Source of the DNA: Methylobacterium longum | GTDB taxonomy: Bacteria; Pseudomonadota; Alphaproteobacteria; Rhizobiales; Beijerinckiaceae | DNA length: 35,923 bases | Assembly: GCF_022179385.1 (NCBI RefSeq) | Contig: NZ_BPQS01000050.1 | Span: forward strand, 1 to 35,923 | Direction of reading: 5' to 3' | Position numbers and translations under genes: made by a program | Notes under the pieces: generated by a model | The model's input: only the letters and a program-made list of their open reading frames with translations | Databases searched by the model: none | What the model was told of the DNA's origin: nothing | In this document: in pieces, positions 24,129 through 32,339 of the stretch | Layout: the number at the start of each line of letters is the position of its first letter | How positions within the stretch are numbered: position 1 is the first letter of the stretch

Positions 24129-24745
24129 ACACGCGTCACCTCGGCCGGCTCGCGGCGCCCCAGAGAGCACTCTCTGGGGTGCTGTTGGGGGCGCTGCTGG
24201 GCGCGCTCCCGGGCGCGGCCCTGCCGGCCTCCGCCGCCGAGTGGACGGTGGATCCGGCCAAGAGCGCGATCCGGTTCTCGGGCGTGCAGGTCGGCGTCCC
24301 GTTCACCGGGCGGTTCGAGCGGTTCGAGGCCGCGGTGGAGTTCGACCCCGCCAAGCCCGAGGCGGGGCACGCGACCGTGCTGGTCGACCTCGCCAGCGCG
24401 CGGACCGGGGACGTCCAGCGCGACGAGGCCCTGCCGCAAAAGGACTGGTTCGACGTCAAGGGGTCGAGCACGGCCCGCTTCGAGGCGACCCGCTTCGTCG
24501 ACAAGGGGCAGGGCGACTACGCTGCCACCGGGACGCTGACGATCCGCGGCACGAGCCGGCCCGTGACGCTGCCGTTCCACCTGGCCGTCGAAGGCGGCGC
24601 GGCGCACGCCACCGGGCGGGTCGGTCTCGTCCGAACCGAGTTCGGCGTCGGGCAGGGGGCCTGGGCCTCGGGCCAGTGGGTGGCGCTCGATGTCGGCGTC
24701 GAGGTCGACCTCGTCGCGACGGCGCGGTCCGCCTCAGGCCACTGA
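24125..24745 (+). CDS. YceI-family periplasmic protein, second copy
   Basis: A 206-residue exported protein. The signal peptide (MNTRHLGRLAAPQRALS, hydrophobic about 17-36) ends at PASAAE, leading directly into the YceI domain: WTVDPAKSAIRFSGVQVGVPF, the inner strand VDLASARTGDVQRDEALPQKDWFDV, and GTLTIRGTSRPVTLPFHL. The sequence is quite different from the first YceI copy in the operon, so they are old paralogues rather than a recent duplication. Its ATG overlaps the b561 stop (ATGA), giving translational coupling. The convergent GNAT gene ends 8 bp away. Confidence 0.92.
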   Translation: MNTRHLGRLAAPQRALSGVLLGALLGALPGAALPASAAEWTVDPAKSAIRFSGVQVGVPFTGRFERFEAAVEFDPAKPEAGHATVLVDLASARTGDVQRDEALPQKDWFDVKGSSTARFEATRFVDKGQGDYAATGTLTIRGTSRPVTLPFHLAVEGGAAHATGRVGLVRTEFGVGQGAWASGQWVALDVGVEVDLVATARSASGH

Positions 24746-24753
24746 GCCACCCG

Positions 24754-25332
24754 CTACCCCGGCCGGTCCCCCGACCCCGTCCCCAGCGCGCGCTGGACCA
24801 TCACGCTGTCCGACCAGTGGCCGTACTTGAAGCCCACCGCCCGCAGGTAGCCGACCCGCTCGAACCCGCAGGCCTCGTGGAGGCGCAGGGACGCCGCGTT
24901 CTCGGCGTCGATGTAGCCGATCATCTGGCGGTAGCCGCCCGCCGCGCAGGCCTCGATCAGGGCCGGCAGGAGCCGTCGGCCGATCCCGGCATGGAGGTGG
25001 TCGGGATGCACGTAGATCGAGTGCTTGAGGGTGTAGCGGTAGGCCGGGCGCTTCCGGAACGGCACCGCGTAGGCGTAGCCCGCCACCGCGCCGTCCCGGT
25101 CGGCCACCAAGTGCGGCAGGCGCTTCTTGCGCATGGTCTTGCGCCGCCGCTTCAGGTCGTCGGGGAGCAGCCGGTCCTCCTCGGCGACGCCGACATCAGT
25201 CACGCCCTTGCCGATATGGTGCTCGTAGATCGCCACCATCGCCTCGACATCGGCGTCCGAGGAGGCGCGGATGACGATGTCGGGGCAGGCACGGGACGGG
25301 AGCAGGCCGGGCGCCTCGACCTCGATCTCCAT
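24754..25332 (-). CDS. GNAT-family N-acetyltransferase
   Basis: A 192-residue acetyltransferase. After a short N-terminal stretch, the GNAT fold covers about 20-180: IRASSDADVEAMVAIYEHHI, the acetyl-CoA loop in HPDHLHAGIGRRLLPALIEAC (motif A, about 110-130), GYIDAENAASLRLHEACGFERVG (motif B) and HWSDSVMVQRAL. It resembles the phosphinothricin/methionine sulfoximine acetyltransferase group. The ATG overlaps the stop of the decarboxylase by one base (TGATG), so the two are translated together, and its substrate may be related to the decarboxylase product. That last point is inference. Confidence 0.88.
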   Translation of the reverse strand: MEIEVEAPGLLPSRACPDIVIRASSDADVEAMVAIYEHHIGKGVTDVGVAEEDRLLPDDLKRRRKTMRKKRLPHLVADRDGAVAGYAYAVPFRKRPAYRYTLKHSIYVHPDHLHAGIGRRLLPALIEACAAGGYRQMIGYIDAENAASLRLHEACGFERVGYLRAVGFKYGHWSDSVMVQRALGTGSGDRPG

Positions 25333-27677
25333 CAGGCCCCCTCCCGCGCCACGTAGGTGTGGAAGCGGATCCGCCCGTCCGGGTCGACCTCGCGGTAGAC
25401 GCCCTGGATCTCGGCCTCGAAGCCCGGGAACAGGTTGGCCGAGGCCTCGAACATCTTGAAATAGTCGAGCATCGGCTTGGCGCGCTCGTCCAGGCGCTCG
25501 CCCGGCAGCACCGTGCCGATGCCCGGCGGGTAGACCAGCATCAGCGTGGTGGCGATCCGCCCCTCGGCCTCGGCGATCGGCACGTAGTCGACCTTGTTGC
25601 GGGTCAGCAGCTGGGCGGCGCGCTTGGGCGGCATCACCATCTCGGGCAGGTGTTCCGGCGCGAACTGGCGCCGCTGCAGCGCGGAGGTGCCGGCCTCCCG
25701 GTGGAAGGCGTGGAGCTCGCTGCAGAGGTCGCGCAGGCGCACGCCGCGGTAGCGGTTCGGCCGGCGGTTGACGAATTCCGGCATGGCCTCCTCCAGCGGG
25801 GCGTTGTCGTCGTGGTACCGCTTGAAGGCGACGAGGCCCGAGATCAGCGTGCCGGCCTTGGAGGATTCGACCCCCGGGGTCAGCAGGAAGAGCAGCGAGT
25901 TCAGGTCGTTCTTCTCGGCGACGATCCGGTTCTCACGCAGGTATTGCGCCACGATCGGGGCCGGCACGCCGTGCTCCGCGTAGGCCCCCGTGTGCCGGTC
26001 GAAGCCGGGGGTCAGCACCGTCAGCTTGTTCGGGTCGGTGATGGCGTAGCCCGGCGCCACGTGGGTGAAGCCGTGCCAGCGGGCGCCCGGCTTCAGCTCC
26101 CAGTGGCGAGGCGTCGCGGCGAGCTCGTCGGTGGGCACGCTCTCCCACGGCACCTCGGCGCCGTCGGCGTTCCGGGTCACGTCCGGCACGAAGGGATCGA
26201 AGAACCAGCGCCGCGCCGGGTCGCGCTCGTTCTCCTCGAACTCGCGCCGGATCGCCCGGACCTTCTTGCGCCACTCGATCCCGAGCCGGATCGTGTCGTC
26301 CCACAGGATCATGCCGGAGCGCCCCTTCATCATCTGGGCGCCGACATCGAGGGAGGCGAAGAGCGGGTAGAAGGGCGACGTCGAGGCGTGGACGAGGAAG
26401 CTCTCGTTCAGCCGCTTGTGCTCGACCCGCCGGGTCTGGCCGCGGATGTGCCCGTCCCGGGTGTGGATCTGCGAGGCCTGGGAGAAGCTCGCGAGCTGCT
26501 TGTGGGTCGATTGCGTGGCGACGATGCCGGGCGAGGTCTCATCGAGGCCGGTCAGCCCCATGGCGAAGCGCCGCGCGTAGAGCGGGTGGAACTTCATGAA
26601 GCCCGCCCAGGCCTCGTCAAACAGGATGTAGTCGCAGAGGTGGCCGATCTTCTCCAGGATCTCCTGGGCGTCGTAGATCGTGCCGTCGTAGGTGCACTGC
26701 TCGATCACCGCGACGCGGAACGGCCGCTCCCGGCGCCACGCCTCCGGATCGGTCACCAGCGGGTTGCGGCGGATCTTCTCCCGGATCCGGGTCTCGTCCA
26801 GGGCCTCGTGGAAGATCGGTCCGATCAGCCCGTAGGCGTTGCGGTCGGTCTCCAGGAAGATCGGGATGCCGCCGCCCAGGAACAGGGCGCCGTGATGGGC
26901 CGCCTTGTGGTTGTTGCGGTCGAACAGGACGAGGTCGTCCTCGGCCACCAGGGAGGACAGGACGATCTTGTTCGAGGCCGAGGTGCCGTTGAGGACGAAG
27001 TAGGTCTTCTCCGCCCCGAAGATCTTGGCGGCCTCCTTCTGGGCCTTCAGCGCCGGCCCCTCGTGGGTCAAGAGGTCGCCGAGGTCGAGCACCGAGTTGT
27101 CGAGATCGTCGCGGAAGATCGCCTCGCCGAGGTGCTCCACGAAGATCCGGCCGATCGGCGACCGGTTGTAGAAGATGCCGCCGTTGTGGCCCGGGCAGGT
27201 CCAGAGCTGGTTGCCCTTCTCGGCGTAGTCGACCAGCGCGCCGAAGAACGGCGTCTTGAGGGTCTGGGCGTACTGCGTCACCCGGCTGACGAGGCCGCGG
27301 GCGATGAATTCCGGCGTCTCCTCGGCGAGGAAGATGTAGCCGTCGATGAAGTCGAGGAGCTCGACCGGGATGTCCTCCAGCCGCTTGCGGCGGACCATGA
27401 TGACGATCGGCATCTCCAGGCCGCGCTTGCGCATCATGTCGATGAGGGCGGCGGCCTTGCCGTCGAGGCCGCGCTTGCCCCAGTCGACCACGAGGCAGCC
27501 GACCGCCGCGTCGGTCTGCACCGCGATGGCGGCGTCCTCCACCCGCCGGGCGCGCACCACCTCGAAGCCGCGCTGCTCCACGGCCGCCACGATCTGGTTG
27601 ACCCGCGCGCCCTCCAGGTCATCCGGGTCGAAGGCCGGAGCGCACATCAGGACCGTGAAGCGGCGGTGGAAGTCCAT
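25332..27677 (-). CDS. PLP-dependent basic amino acid (Orn/Lys/Arg) decarboxylase, fold type I
   Basis: A 781-residue decarboxylase of the bacterial biodegradative Orn/Lys/Arg type. Domains: N-terminal receiver-like wing (about 7-125), the aminotransferase-like catalytic domain (about 130-570) and the C-terminal OKR domain (from about 600). The PLP lysine is Lys393 in STHKQ; Asp354 in FDEAW would hold the pyridine nitrogen; the substrate loop CPGHNGG starts at Cys161. The reaction gives cadaverine, putrescine or agmatine with CO2 release; the substrate preference cannot be read from sequence. AGAGAGGG precedes the ATG. It is coupled to a GNAT gene, so the product may be acetylated. A long open frame upstream is low-complexity and not included. 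Confidence 0.92.
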   Translation of the reverse strand: MDFHRRFTVLMCAPAFDPDDLEGARVNQIVAAVEQRGFEVVRARRVEDAAIAVQTDAAVGCLVVDWGKRGLDGKAAALIDMMRKRGLEMPIVIMVRRKRLEDIPVELLDFIDGYIFLAEETPEFIARGLVSRVTQYAQTLKTPFFGALVDYAEKGNQLWTCPGHNGGIFYNRSPIGRIFVEHLGEAIFRDDLDNSVLDLGDLLTHEGPALKAQKEAAKIFGAEKTYFVLNGTSASNKIVLSSLVAEDDLVLFDRNNHKAAHHGALFLGGGIPIFLETDRNAYGLIGPIFHEALDETRIREKIRRNPLVTDPEAWRRERPFRVAVIEQCTYDGTIYDAQEILEKIGHLCDYILFDEAWAGFMKFHPLYARRFAMGLTGLDETSPGIVATQSTHKQLASFSQASQIHTRDGHIRGQTRRVEHKRLNESFLVHASTSPFYPLFASLDVGAQMMKGRSGMILWDDTIRLGIEWRKKVRAIRREFEENERDPARRWFFDPFVPDVTRNADGAEVPWESVPTDELAATPRHWELKPGARWHGFTHVAPGYAITDPNKLTVLTPGFDRHTGAYAEHGVPAPIVAQYLRENRIVAEKNDLNSLLFLLTPGVESSKAGTLISGLVAFKRYHDDNAPLEEAMPEFVNRRPNRYRGVRLRDLCSELHAFHREAGTSALQRRQFAPEHLPEMVMPPKRAAQLLTRNKVDYVPIAEAEGRIATTLMLVYPPGIGTVLPGERLDERAKPMLDYFKMFEASANLFPGFEAEIQGVYREVDPDGRIRFHTYVAREGA

Positions 27678-28030
27678 GGAGCCCTCTCTGGCCTCGGATG
27701 CAGCGGGTGGCTTTCCGGCCCGTCTGCGACGATTGCATGACACGGCGCGCGGCGGGCGGTCGCGGTCCGGACGAAACGCGTGATCTGGGCCGGTCAGGAG
27801 CCCCGCGCGTCCGCGGAGGTCCGGCCGTCGCGAACTGCGATGCTCACGCGGGTCCGACCGCTCCGCGCATTCCCGCCACGGATCTCGAGCGTGCCCGCCA
27901 GGGGCTTGATGGAGGAGCGAACGGGGGAGGCTTGCTGCGCCGCGCTGTCGGGATCGGGCGCGGGCCTCCTCTCTGGTCCGGGAGGGGGCCGCGCCCTTCA
28001 GAGCTCGCGGCGGCAAGCCGCCTCCGGGCA
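27678..28030. other. Spacer between the dehydrogenase and the decarboxylase
   Basis: About 353 bp. It holds a long imperfect hairpin (27956-27996; 8-bp perfect foot plus further pairs) and a small perfect one (28009-28022) just past the dehydrogenase stop. These fit as terminators for the minus-strand dehydrogenase transcript. I looked for a speF-type leader before the decarboxylase and could not recognise one. Confidence 0.45.
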
Positions 28031-29011
28031 TCACGGCGCGCGGCGCCGCTCCCAGACAGCCGGATTGACCAGCCCGCCCGGCCGCCGGCCGGCCAGCACA
28101 TCGACCACGCGGGCCGCGGCGGTCTCGGCGGTGCGGATCAGGGCCGCCCCGGTGGAGCCGCCGACATGGGGCGTCAGGATCGCCCGCGCCTGGCGGGCCA
28201 GGGGGTGATCTGCCGGCAGCGGCTCCTGCGCGAAGACGTCGAGACCGGCGCCCGCGATCGTGCCGGTCTCCAGGGCTTCGACCAGGGCGGCCTCGTCGAT
28301 GAGACCGCCGCGACTGGTGTTGATCAGGAACGCGTCCGGCTTCATCCGGGCGAGCTGGTCCCGGCCGATCAGCCCGCGGGTGTCCGGGGTCAACGGTACG
28401 TGAAGGGAAACGATGTCGGCCTCGGCCAGGAGCGCGTCGACCGAGGGGGCCCGCAGGGCGCCGGCAGTGGCGAAATCGGCGTCCGGGCGGCTCGGCCCGT
28501 AGGCCAGCACCCGCAGGCCCAGGGCGGTGCCGAGCCGGGCGGTCGCCTGCCCGATCGCCCCGAAGCCGACGAGGCCGAGGGTCAGGCCGGCGAGTTCGAC
28601 GAGGCGAGCCGTGAACTTGAAGCTGTCGTCGCCATCCCGGACCGAGCGGTCGGCGCCCGGCAGCGCCTTCGCCAGGGCAAAGATCAGCGCCAGGGTCTGC
28701 TCGGCCACCGATACGGCGTTGGCCCCGGGCGTGTTGACCACGACGATCCCGGCCTCGGTGGCCGCCGTCTTGGCCACGTGGTCGGTGCCGGTCCCGTGCA
28801 CGCCGATGACCCGCAAATCCGGCGCCGCCGCGATGGCCTGGGCCGGAAAGCCGGTGTTCCGGGTAATGACGGCGACACATCCGGCGACCTCGCGCGCCAG
28901 GGTCTCGGCGTCGGTGCCGCTGGCGGGGCGCGGCTCCAACCCCGCCGCACGCAGCCGGTCGAGGCCCGCCGCGTGGATCGGCTGGACGATGAGGCACGGA
29001 CCGGTGATCAC
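28031..29011 (-). CDS. D-2-hydroxyacid dehydrogenase (NAD-dependent)
   Basis: A 326-residue enzyme of the D-isomer-specific 2-hydroxyacid dehydrogenase family. The nucleotide-binding motif GFGAIGQ lies near 150. The catalytic trio is visible: Arg in NTSRGGLIDE, Glu in the DVFAQEPLP region, and His in TPHVGGST. Relatives include phosphoglycerate dehydrogenase, hydroxypyruvate/glyoxylate reductase and D-lactate dehydrogenase. In a methylotroph, hydroxypyruvate reductase would be attractive, but the sequence does not settle it. The start is a GTG at 29009-29011, with AAGG upstream; the longer frame before it is low-complexity and would span the near-parS site. Confidence 0.88.
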   Translation of the reverse strand: MITGPCLIVQPIHAAGLDRLRAAGLEPRPASGTDAETLAREVAGCVAVITRNTGFPAQAIAAAPDLRVIGVHGTGTDHVAKTAATEAGIVVVNTPGANAVSVAEQTLALIFALAKALPGADRSVRDGDDSFKFTARLVELAGLTLGLVGFGAIGQATARLGTALGLRVLAYGPSRPDADFATAGALRAPSVDALLAEADIVSLHVPLTPDTRGLIGRDQLARMKPDAFLINTSRGGLIDEAALVEALETGTIAGAGLDVFAQEPLPADHPLARQARAILTPHVGGSTGAALIRTAETAAARVVDVLAGRRPGGLVNPAVWERRRAP

Positions 29012-29366
29012 GGGCGAGGCAGCCTTTGCGGATGATGAGCGAGGGGCGGCAAGTCCTTTGCCGCAATCCTCTTGGGCGCTCGCCGCCGAGGTGGCAACCG
29101 CCTCACCCGGCGGTCTGCTTGGTGCAGGGGCCGGTGGAACGCTCGGCAGGCAGGCGCGGGGCCCCGCGGCGCGCGCCGATCCGTCCCTATTGGAGGGCCG
29201 ATGTTTCACGGGAAACACAAGCTTAACCTTGAGCGGAGGCTGGCTCCGGAATGCGGCGCAGCCACATACGGATTTCGGCGTCGTCGCTCTGCCCGCCGCG
29301 GAACCGGATCGCTGTTGCATCGGCGCCGTCGCGTCCCGGGCGGCCGCGGGTTACCACCGGCCGGGC
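29012..29366. other. Divergent region containing a parS-like sequence
   Basis: About 355 bp between the dehydrogenase (minus) and the HNH-type gene (plus). Apart from the parS-like site, listed separately, I see GC-rich hairpins but no gene. Promoters for both neighbours should be here. Confidence 0.4.
29202..29217. promoter_or_regulatory. parS-like 16-mer, one base from consensus
   Basis: TGTTTCACGGGAAACA differs from the near-universal ParB site TGTTTCACGTGAAACA only at the eleventh base, inside the central CACGTG. The outer arms are a perfect inverted repeat. Whether ParB binds is open. Confidence 0.35.
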
Positions 29367-30122
29367 ATGACGACATCCAGCTGGCGAACCCTCCGCAACG
29401 TGCAGGCCCGGGCGAGACTGGAGCGGGCCTTGCCGCCCATCTTCCCGGCCCCCGTGCTTCGGCATGCCCTGGCGCGTCCGCTAATTCCACCGACACCGCG
29501 GCTCGCCGTCGAGAGCTACTGGCGCGCCCACATCCTCCGCGCGGATCAACTCGCGCGGGCCCTGGCGGCCCGGTCGGGCACACCGGAGGGCTGGACGTGG
29601 CAGCTCGGCGCGGAGGGGCGATCCGGGAGTTTCCGAACGCCGCCCGCACCCTTCCGCGATCCGGCCTACGCCCGCGGCCGCGGCGCCTGCTGCATCTGCG
29701 GCCAGCCCGTCTATCGGTTCGGCTGGCACCAAGATCTCTGGGGGAGCGGCGCACCCAACGCCCGGGCCGGCTGGCACGCGGCCTGCGTCACCGCCTGGAA
29801 GTTCTGGATCGCGCCGCACGCGCAAGTGCGGTCGCTCAAGCTTCGCCAGCGCCACCGCTGCGCGACCTCGGGAAAGCGGTTGCTGCGCACCGCCGAGGTC
29901 GATCACGCGCTGCCGCTCTACCGGGTCTGGCGGGAGCACCGCGCGGCTCCTTGGCCGGAACTGCTCGGCTACTGGGGTGCGCCGAACCTGCAGGTGGTCA
30001 ACCGGGCGGTCCACGTCGACAAGTGTCGCGACGAGGCGGCCGAGCGGTCCCAGACCCTGCGCCTCTCGCGGTTCACGGTGATCGAGGACGATGGGGGGTT
30101 CCAGGTGATCGAGGACGCGTGA
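29367..30122 (+). CDS. HNH-like nuclease-fold protein
   Basis: A 251-residue protein. The C-terminal third resembles an HNH endonuclease: RHRCATSGKRLLRTAEVDHALPLYRV (Asp-His), then WGAPNLQVVNRAVHVDKCRDEAAER, giving the His, Asn and His order. A CxxC (CCICGQP, about residue 110) and the motif WHAACVTAWKFW suggest a structural metal site before it. The first 90 residues are helical and basic. There is no partner methylase, phage or toxin gene nearby. The start at 29367 (MTTSSWRTL) has no strong ribosome site. It is probably a stand-alone DNA-acting protein; it may be a degenerate or repurposed HNH because the first half is not like known restriction enzymes. Confidence 0.75.
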   Translation: MTTSSWRTLRNVQARARLERALPPIFPAPVLRHALARPLIPPTPRLAVESYWRAHILRADQLARALAARSGTPEGWTWQLGAEGRSGSFRTPPAPFRDPAYARGRGACCICGQPVYRFGWHQDLWGSGAPNARAGWHAACVTAWKFWIAPHAQVRSLKLRQRHRCATSGKRLLRTAEVDHALPLYRVWREHRAAPWPELLGYWGAPNLQVVNRAVHVDKCRDEAAERSQTLRLSRFTVIEDDGGFQVIEDA

Positions 30123-30134
30123 GCCTCCGGCTCA
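30120..30134. terminator. Short hairpin holding both stop codons
   Basis: TGAGCC-TCC-GGCTCA, a perfect 6-bp hairpin between the convergent HNH and cystathionine gamma-synthase genes. Each arm carries a stop codon. It is weak, so termination is only suggested. Confidence 0.35.
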
Positions 30135-31292
30135 GCCGCCCAGAGCCGCCAGGCCGCGGGACAGGTCCGCCAGCAGATCCTCCTCGGCCTCCAGCCCGAC
30201 CGAGAGGCGCAGCAGCCCATCGGTGATGCCCGCGATGGCGCGCGCCTCTGGGTCCATCGCCGCGTGCGTCATGGTCGGCGGATGAGCCACGAGGCTCTCG
30301 ACACCCCCGAGCGACTCCGCCAGCGTGAAGACCTGCAGCGCCTCGACGAAGCGCCGCACGGCGTCGCGCCCGCCCGCAAGCTCGAAGCTCAACATGGCGC
30401 CGAACCCGGCCTGCTGCGTCCGGGCAAGGGCGTGCCCCGGATGCGACGGCAGACCCGGGTAGTGGACGCGGCTCACCGCCGGATGCACCTCCAGGAAGGC
30501 CGCCAGCGCCGCGGCGTTCCGCTGTTGCTGCTCCACCCGCACGAACAGCGTGCGCAGGCCCCGGAGGGTCAGGTAGGCGTCCAGCGGCGATCCCGTAACG
30601 CCGATCGTGTTCGCCCAGGCGGCGAGATCCTCGCCGACCGCCTTGTCGGCCGCGACGACGACACCGCCGATGACGTCGGAATGGCCGTTGAGGAACTTCG
30701 TCGTCGAGTGGACGACGAGATCCGCCCCGAGGGCGATCGGCCGCTGCAGGGCCGGCGACAGGAAGGTGTTGTCCACCACGGCCAGCGCGCCAGCGGCCTT
30801 CGCGTCCGCGGTGAGGCGCCGGACATCCACCACCCGCATCAGCGGATTGCTGGGGGTCTCGATGAGCACGACCTTGGGGGCCTCGGCCAGCGCCGCGGCG
30901 ACCGCGTCGGGGTCGGTCTGGTCGACGAACGCCACGCGGTAGTGGCCCCGGGCGCCGCGCATGCTGAGGAGGCGATGGGTGCCGCCGTAGCAATCGTGGG
31001 GTGCGACCAGCAGATCGCCGGGGCGCAGGCTCGACAGGGCGAGATCCAGCGCCGCCATGCCGCTGGCGACCATGACCGCCCGGGCGCCGCCCTCGAGCTT
31101 GGCGATCGTGTCGGCGAGCTGGTCGCGCGTCGGGTTGCCGAGGCGGGAGTAGTCGTAAGGTCCGGGTTGCTCGAAGGCCGGGAACTTGAAGGTGGTGGAC
31201 AGATGGATCGGCGCGATGACTGCGCCGAAGGCCGTATCCTGCGCGACGCCGTTGGTCGCCGCGATCGTGCGCGCCGCTAAGTCCGCTGCCAT
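30132..31292 (-). CDS. metB: Cystathionine gamma-synthase (PLP-dependent trans-sulfuration enzyme)
   Basis: A 386-residue enzyme, the same length as Escherichia coli MetB. The family patterns are all present: YDYSRLGNPTRDQLADTIAKLEGG (47-70), ASGMAA, the PLP contacts SGM and YGGTHRL, Asp174 in VVDNTF, and Lys199 in HSTTKFLNGHSDVIGG. It joins an O-acylated homoserine with cysteine to give cystathionine; a beta-lyase or gamma-lyase activity is possible in this family, so the name is likely but not certain. GGAGGGAA precedes the ATG. Upstream is a good sigma-70 promoter. No SAM riboswitch is seen in the short leader. Confidence 0.85.
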   Translation of the reverse strand: MAADLAARTIAATNGVAQDTAFGAVIAPIHLSTTFKFPAFEQPGPYDYSRLGNPTRDQLADTIAKLEGGARAVMVASGMAALDLALSSLRPGDLLVAPHDCYGGTHRLLSMRGARGHYRVAFVDQTDPDAVAAALAEAPKVVLIETPSNPLMRVVDVRRLTADAKAAGALAVVDNTFLSPALQRPIALGADLVVHSTTKFLNGHSDVIGGVVVAADKAVGEDLAAWANTIGVTGSPLDAYLTLRGLRTLFVRVEQQQRNAAALAAFLEVHPAVSRVHYPGLPSHPGHALARTQQAGFGAMLSFELAGGRDAVRRFVEALQVFTLAESLGGVESLVAHPPTMTHAAMDPEARAIAGITDGLLRLSVGLEAEEDLLADLSRGLAALGG

Positions 31293-31352
31293 CGGCTGTT
31301 CCCTCCTGCGCCGTTTCCGTGCCGCCTCGGAGACTCGGCACGTCCGGCGCGT

Positions 31353-31381
31353 TCTTTATGGAGAACGGAACAGACTTTCAA
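31353..31381 (-). promoter_or_regulatory. Sigma-70-type promoter of the metB-like gene
   Basis: On the minus strand TTGAAA (31381-31376), 17 bases, then TAAAGA (31358-31353). The ATG lies about 55 bases downstream of the expected start. Confidence 0.6.
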
Positions 31382-31428
31382 GAGAACGGACCGCGCCTTT
31401 CGGCCGCCGGCGATCCCGCGTGTGCCGG

Positions 31429-32313
31429 TCAGGCGGCGCGCGCGTCGGAGACGGGACGCGGGGGAACCGCATCCAGCATGCCCTGCACGGCATCGGCTTC
31501 CCGCACCATGACCTGCGCGAGGTGCCGAGCCCGCCCGGCCCAGAGGTCCCGTTCCTCCCGCAGGCCGTGGAGCCGACCCTCGGTCGAGGCCAGGGTGATC
31601 TGCAGGGCGTCGATCTCGGCCCGCAGGGCGCTGGTACGATCCCGCTCGCTGGCCAGCGCCGCGCTCAGCACGCGGAGAGCCGCTTCGGCGTCATCCCGCG
31701 GCGAAGCGGCCCCGCCTCCGGCGGACGGGGCGGCCGGCTCGCGATCCGGAGCGGGGGTGGCGCGGCCGAGCACGGCGACCGGCGCCGTGGCCTCCGGCCG
31801 CAGCTGCGCGATCTCCGCGCGCACCTGCGCGACGTCGAGGGTGGCCGCGGCACGGCTCGTCGGCGCCGGCGCTCCGGCCGGAAGGGCCTCTTCCTCCAGC
31901 ACCAGACCGTGCAGCATGGCGAAGACCCGGTCGCCGTCGAGGCGGGCGAGGTCGAATCCGCTCTCGGCGGCGAGGCTGCTGAACCGGTCCTGCCCCTGGG
32001 CGGACTGGCCCACGAACGCCATCGACCAGGTCTCGAAGCCGCGGCTCTCCGCCGGCCCGCATTGCAGGACCGTCACGTCGCCGTGGCGCAGGTCGCGCTG
32101 GATCCGCTCGAAGGTGGCCTCGACCCCGCGGCGGGGCCCCTCCAGCACCTGCGCGAAGGCGCCGGCGTTGAACATCAGGGCGCCGGTCACGCCGACGTTC
32201 CGGTTGTTCCGCTGGGAGGCGTCCAGGATCTGCCGGACCGCCGCTGTCATCTCGGCCTCCGTTCCCTGGAGCAGGTTCTTGCTGGCGTAGACGAGGCGGT
32301 AGAGGTCGCTCAT
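31429..32313 (-). CDS. BLUF blue-light photoreceptor with coiled-coil C-terminus
   Basis: A 294-residue protein. The BLUF domain (1-102) has the flavin-site residues: Tyr9 in RLVYASKN, the NNRNVGVTGAL stretch (36-46), Gln55 in FAQVLEG, and Trp96/Met98 in ETWSMAFVG. BLUF domains bind FAD non-covalently and respond to blue light. Residues about 110-200 are an Ala/Pro-rich linker; about 205-275 is a heptad-rich coiled coil (LASERDRTSALRAEIDAL) suited to dimerisation or partner binding. It has no enzymatic output domain. The GGDEF-EAL gene ends 26 bp upstream in the same direction, so the two are almost certainly co-transcribed and the BLUF protein may control that enzyme. Confidence 0.9.
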   Translation of the reverse strand: MSDLYRLVYASKNLLQGTEAEMTAAVRQILDASQRNNRNVGVTGALMFNAGAFAQVLEGPRRGVEATFERIQRDLRHGDVTVLQCGPAESRGFETWSMAFVGQSAQGQDRFSSLAAESGFDLARLDGDRVFAMLHGLVLEEEALPAGAPAPTSRAAATLDVAQVRAEIAQLRPEATAPVAVLGRATPAPDREPAAPSAGGGAASPRDDAEAALRVLSAALASERDRTSALRAEIDALQITLASTEGRLHGLREERDLWAGRARHLAQVMVREADAVQGMLDAVPPRPVSDARAA

Positions 32314-32339
32314 GGCAATGCGTCCGGGTGGGAAGGGGA

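Noticed and set aside
27678..28030. speF-type riboswitch or leader upstream of the decarboxylase
   Set aside because: I could not recognise the motif in this stretch; the visible hairpins fit terminators for the upstream gene better.
31293..31352. SAM-II riboswitch in front of the metB-like gene
   Set aside because: The leader is only about 55 bases and lacks the expected SAM-II sequence; a plain sigma-70 promoter explains the region.
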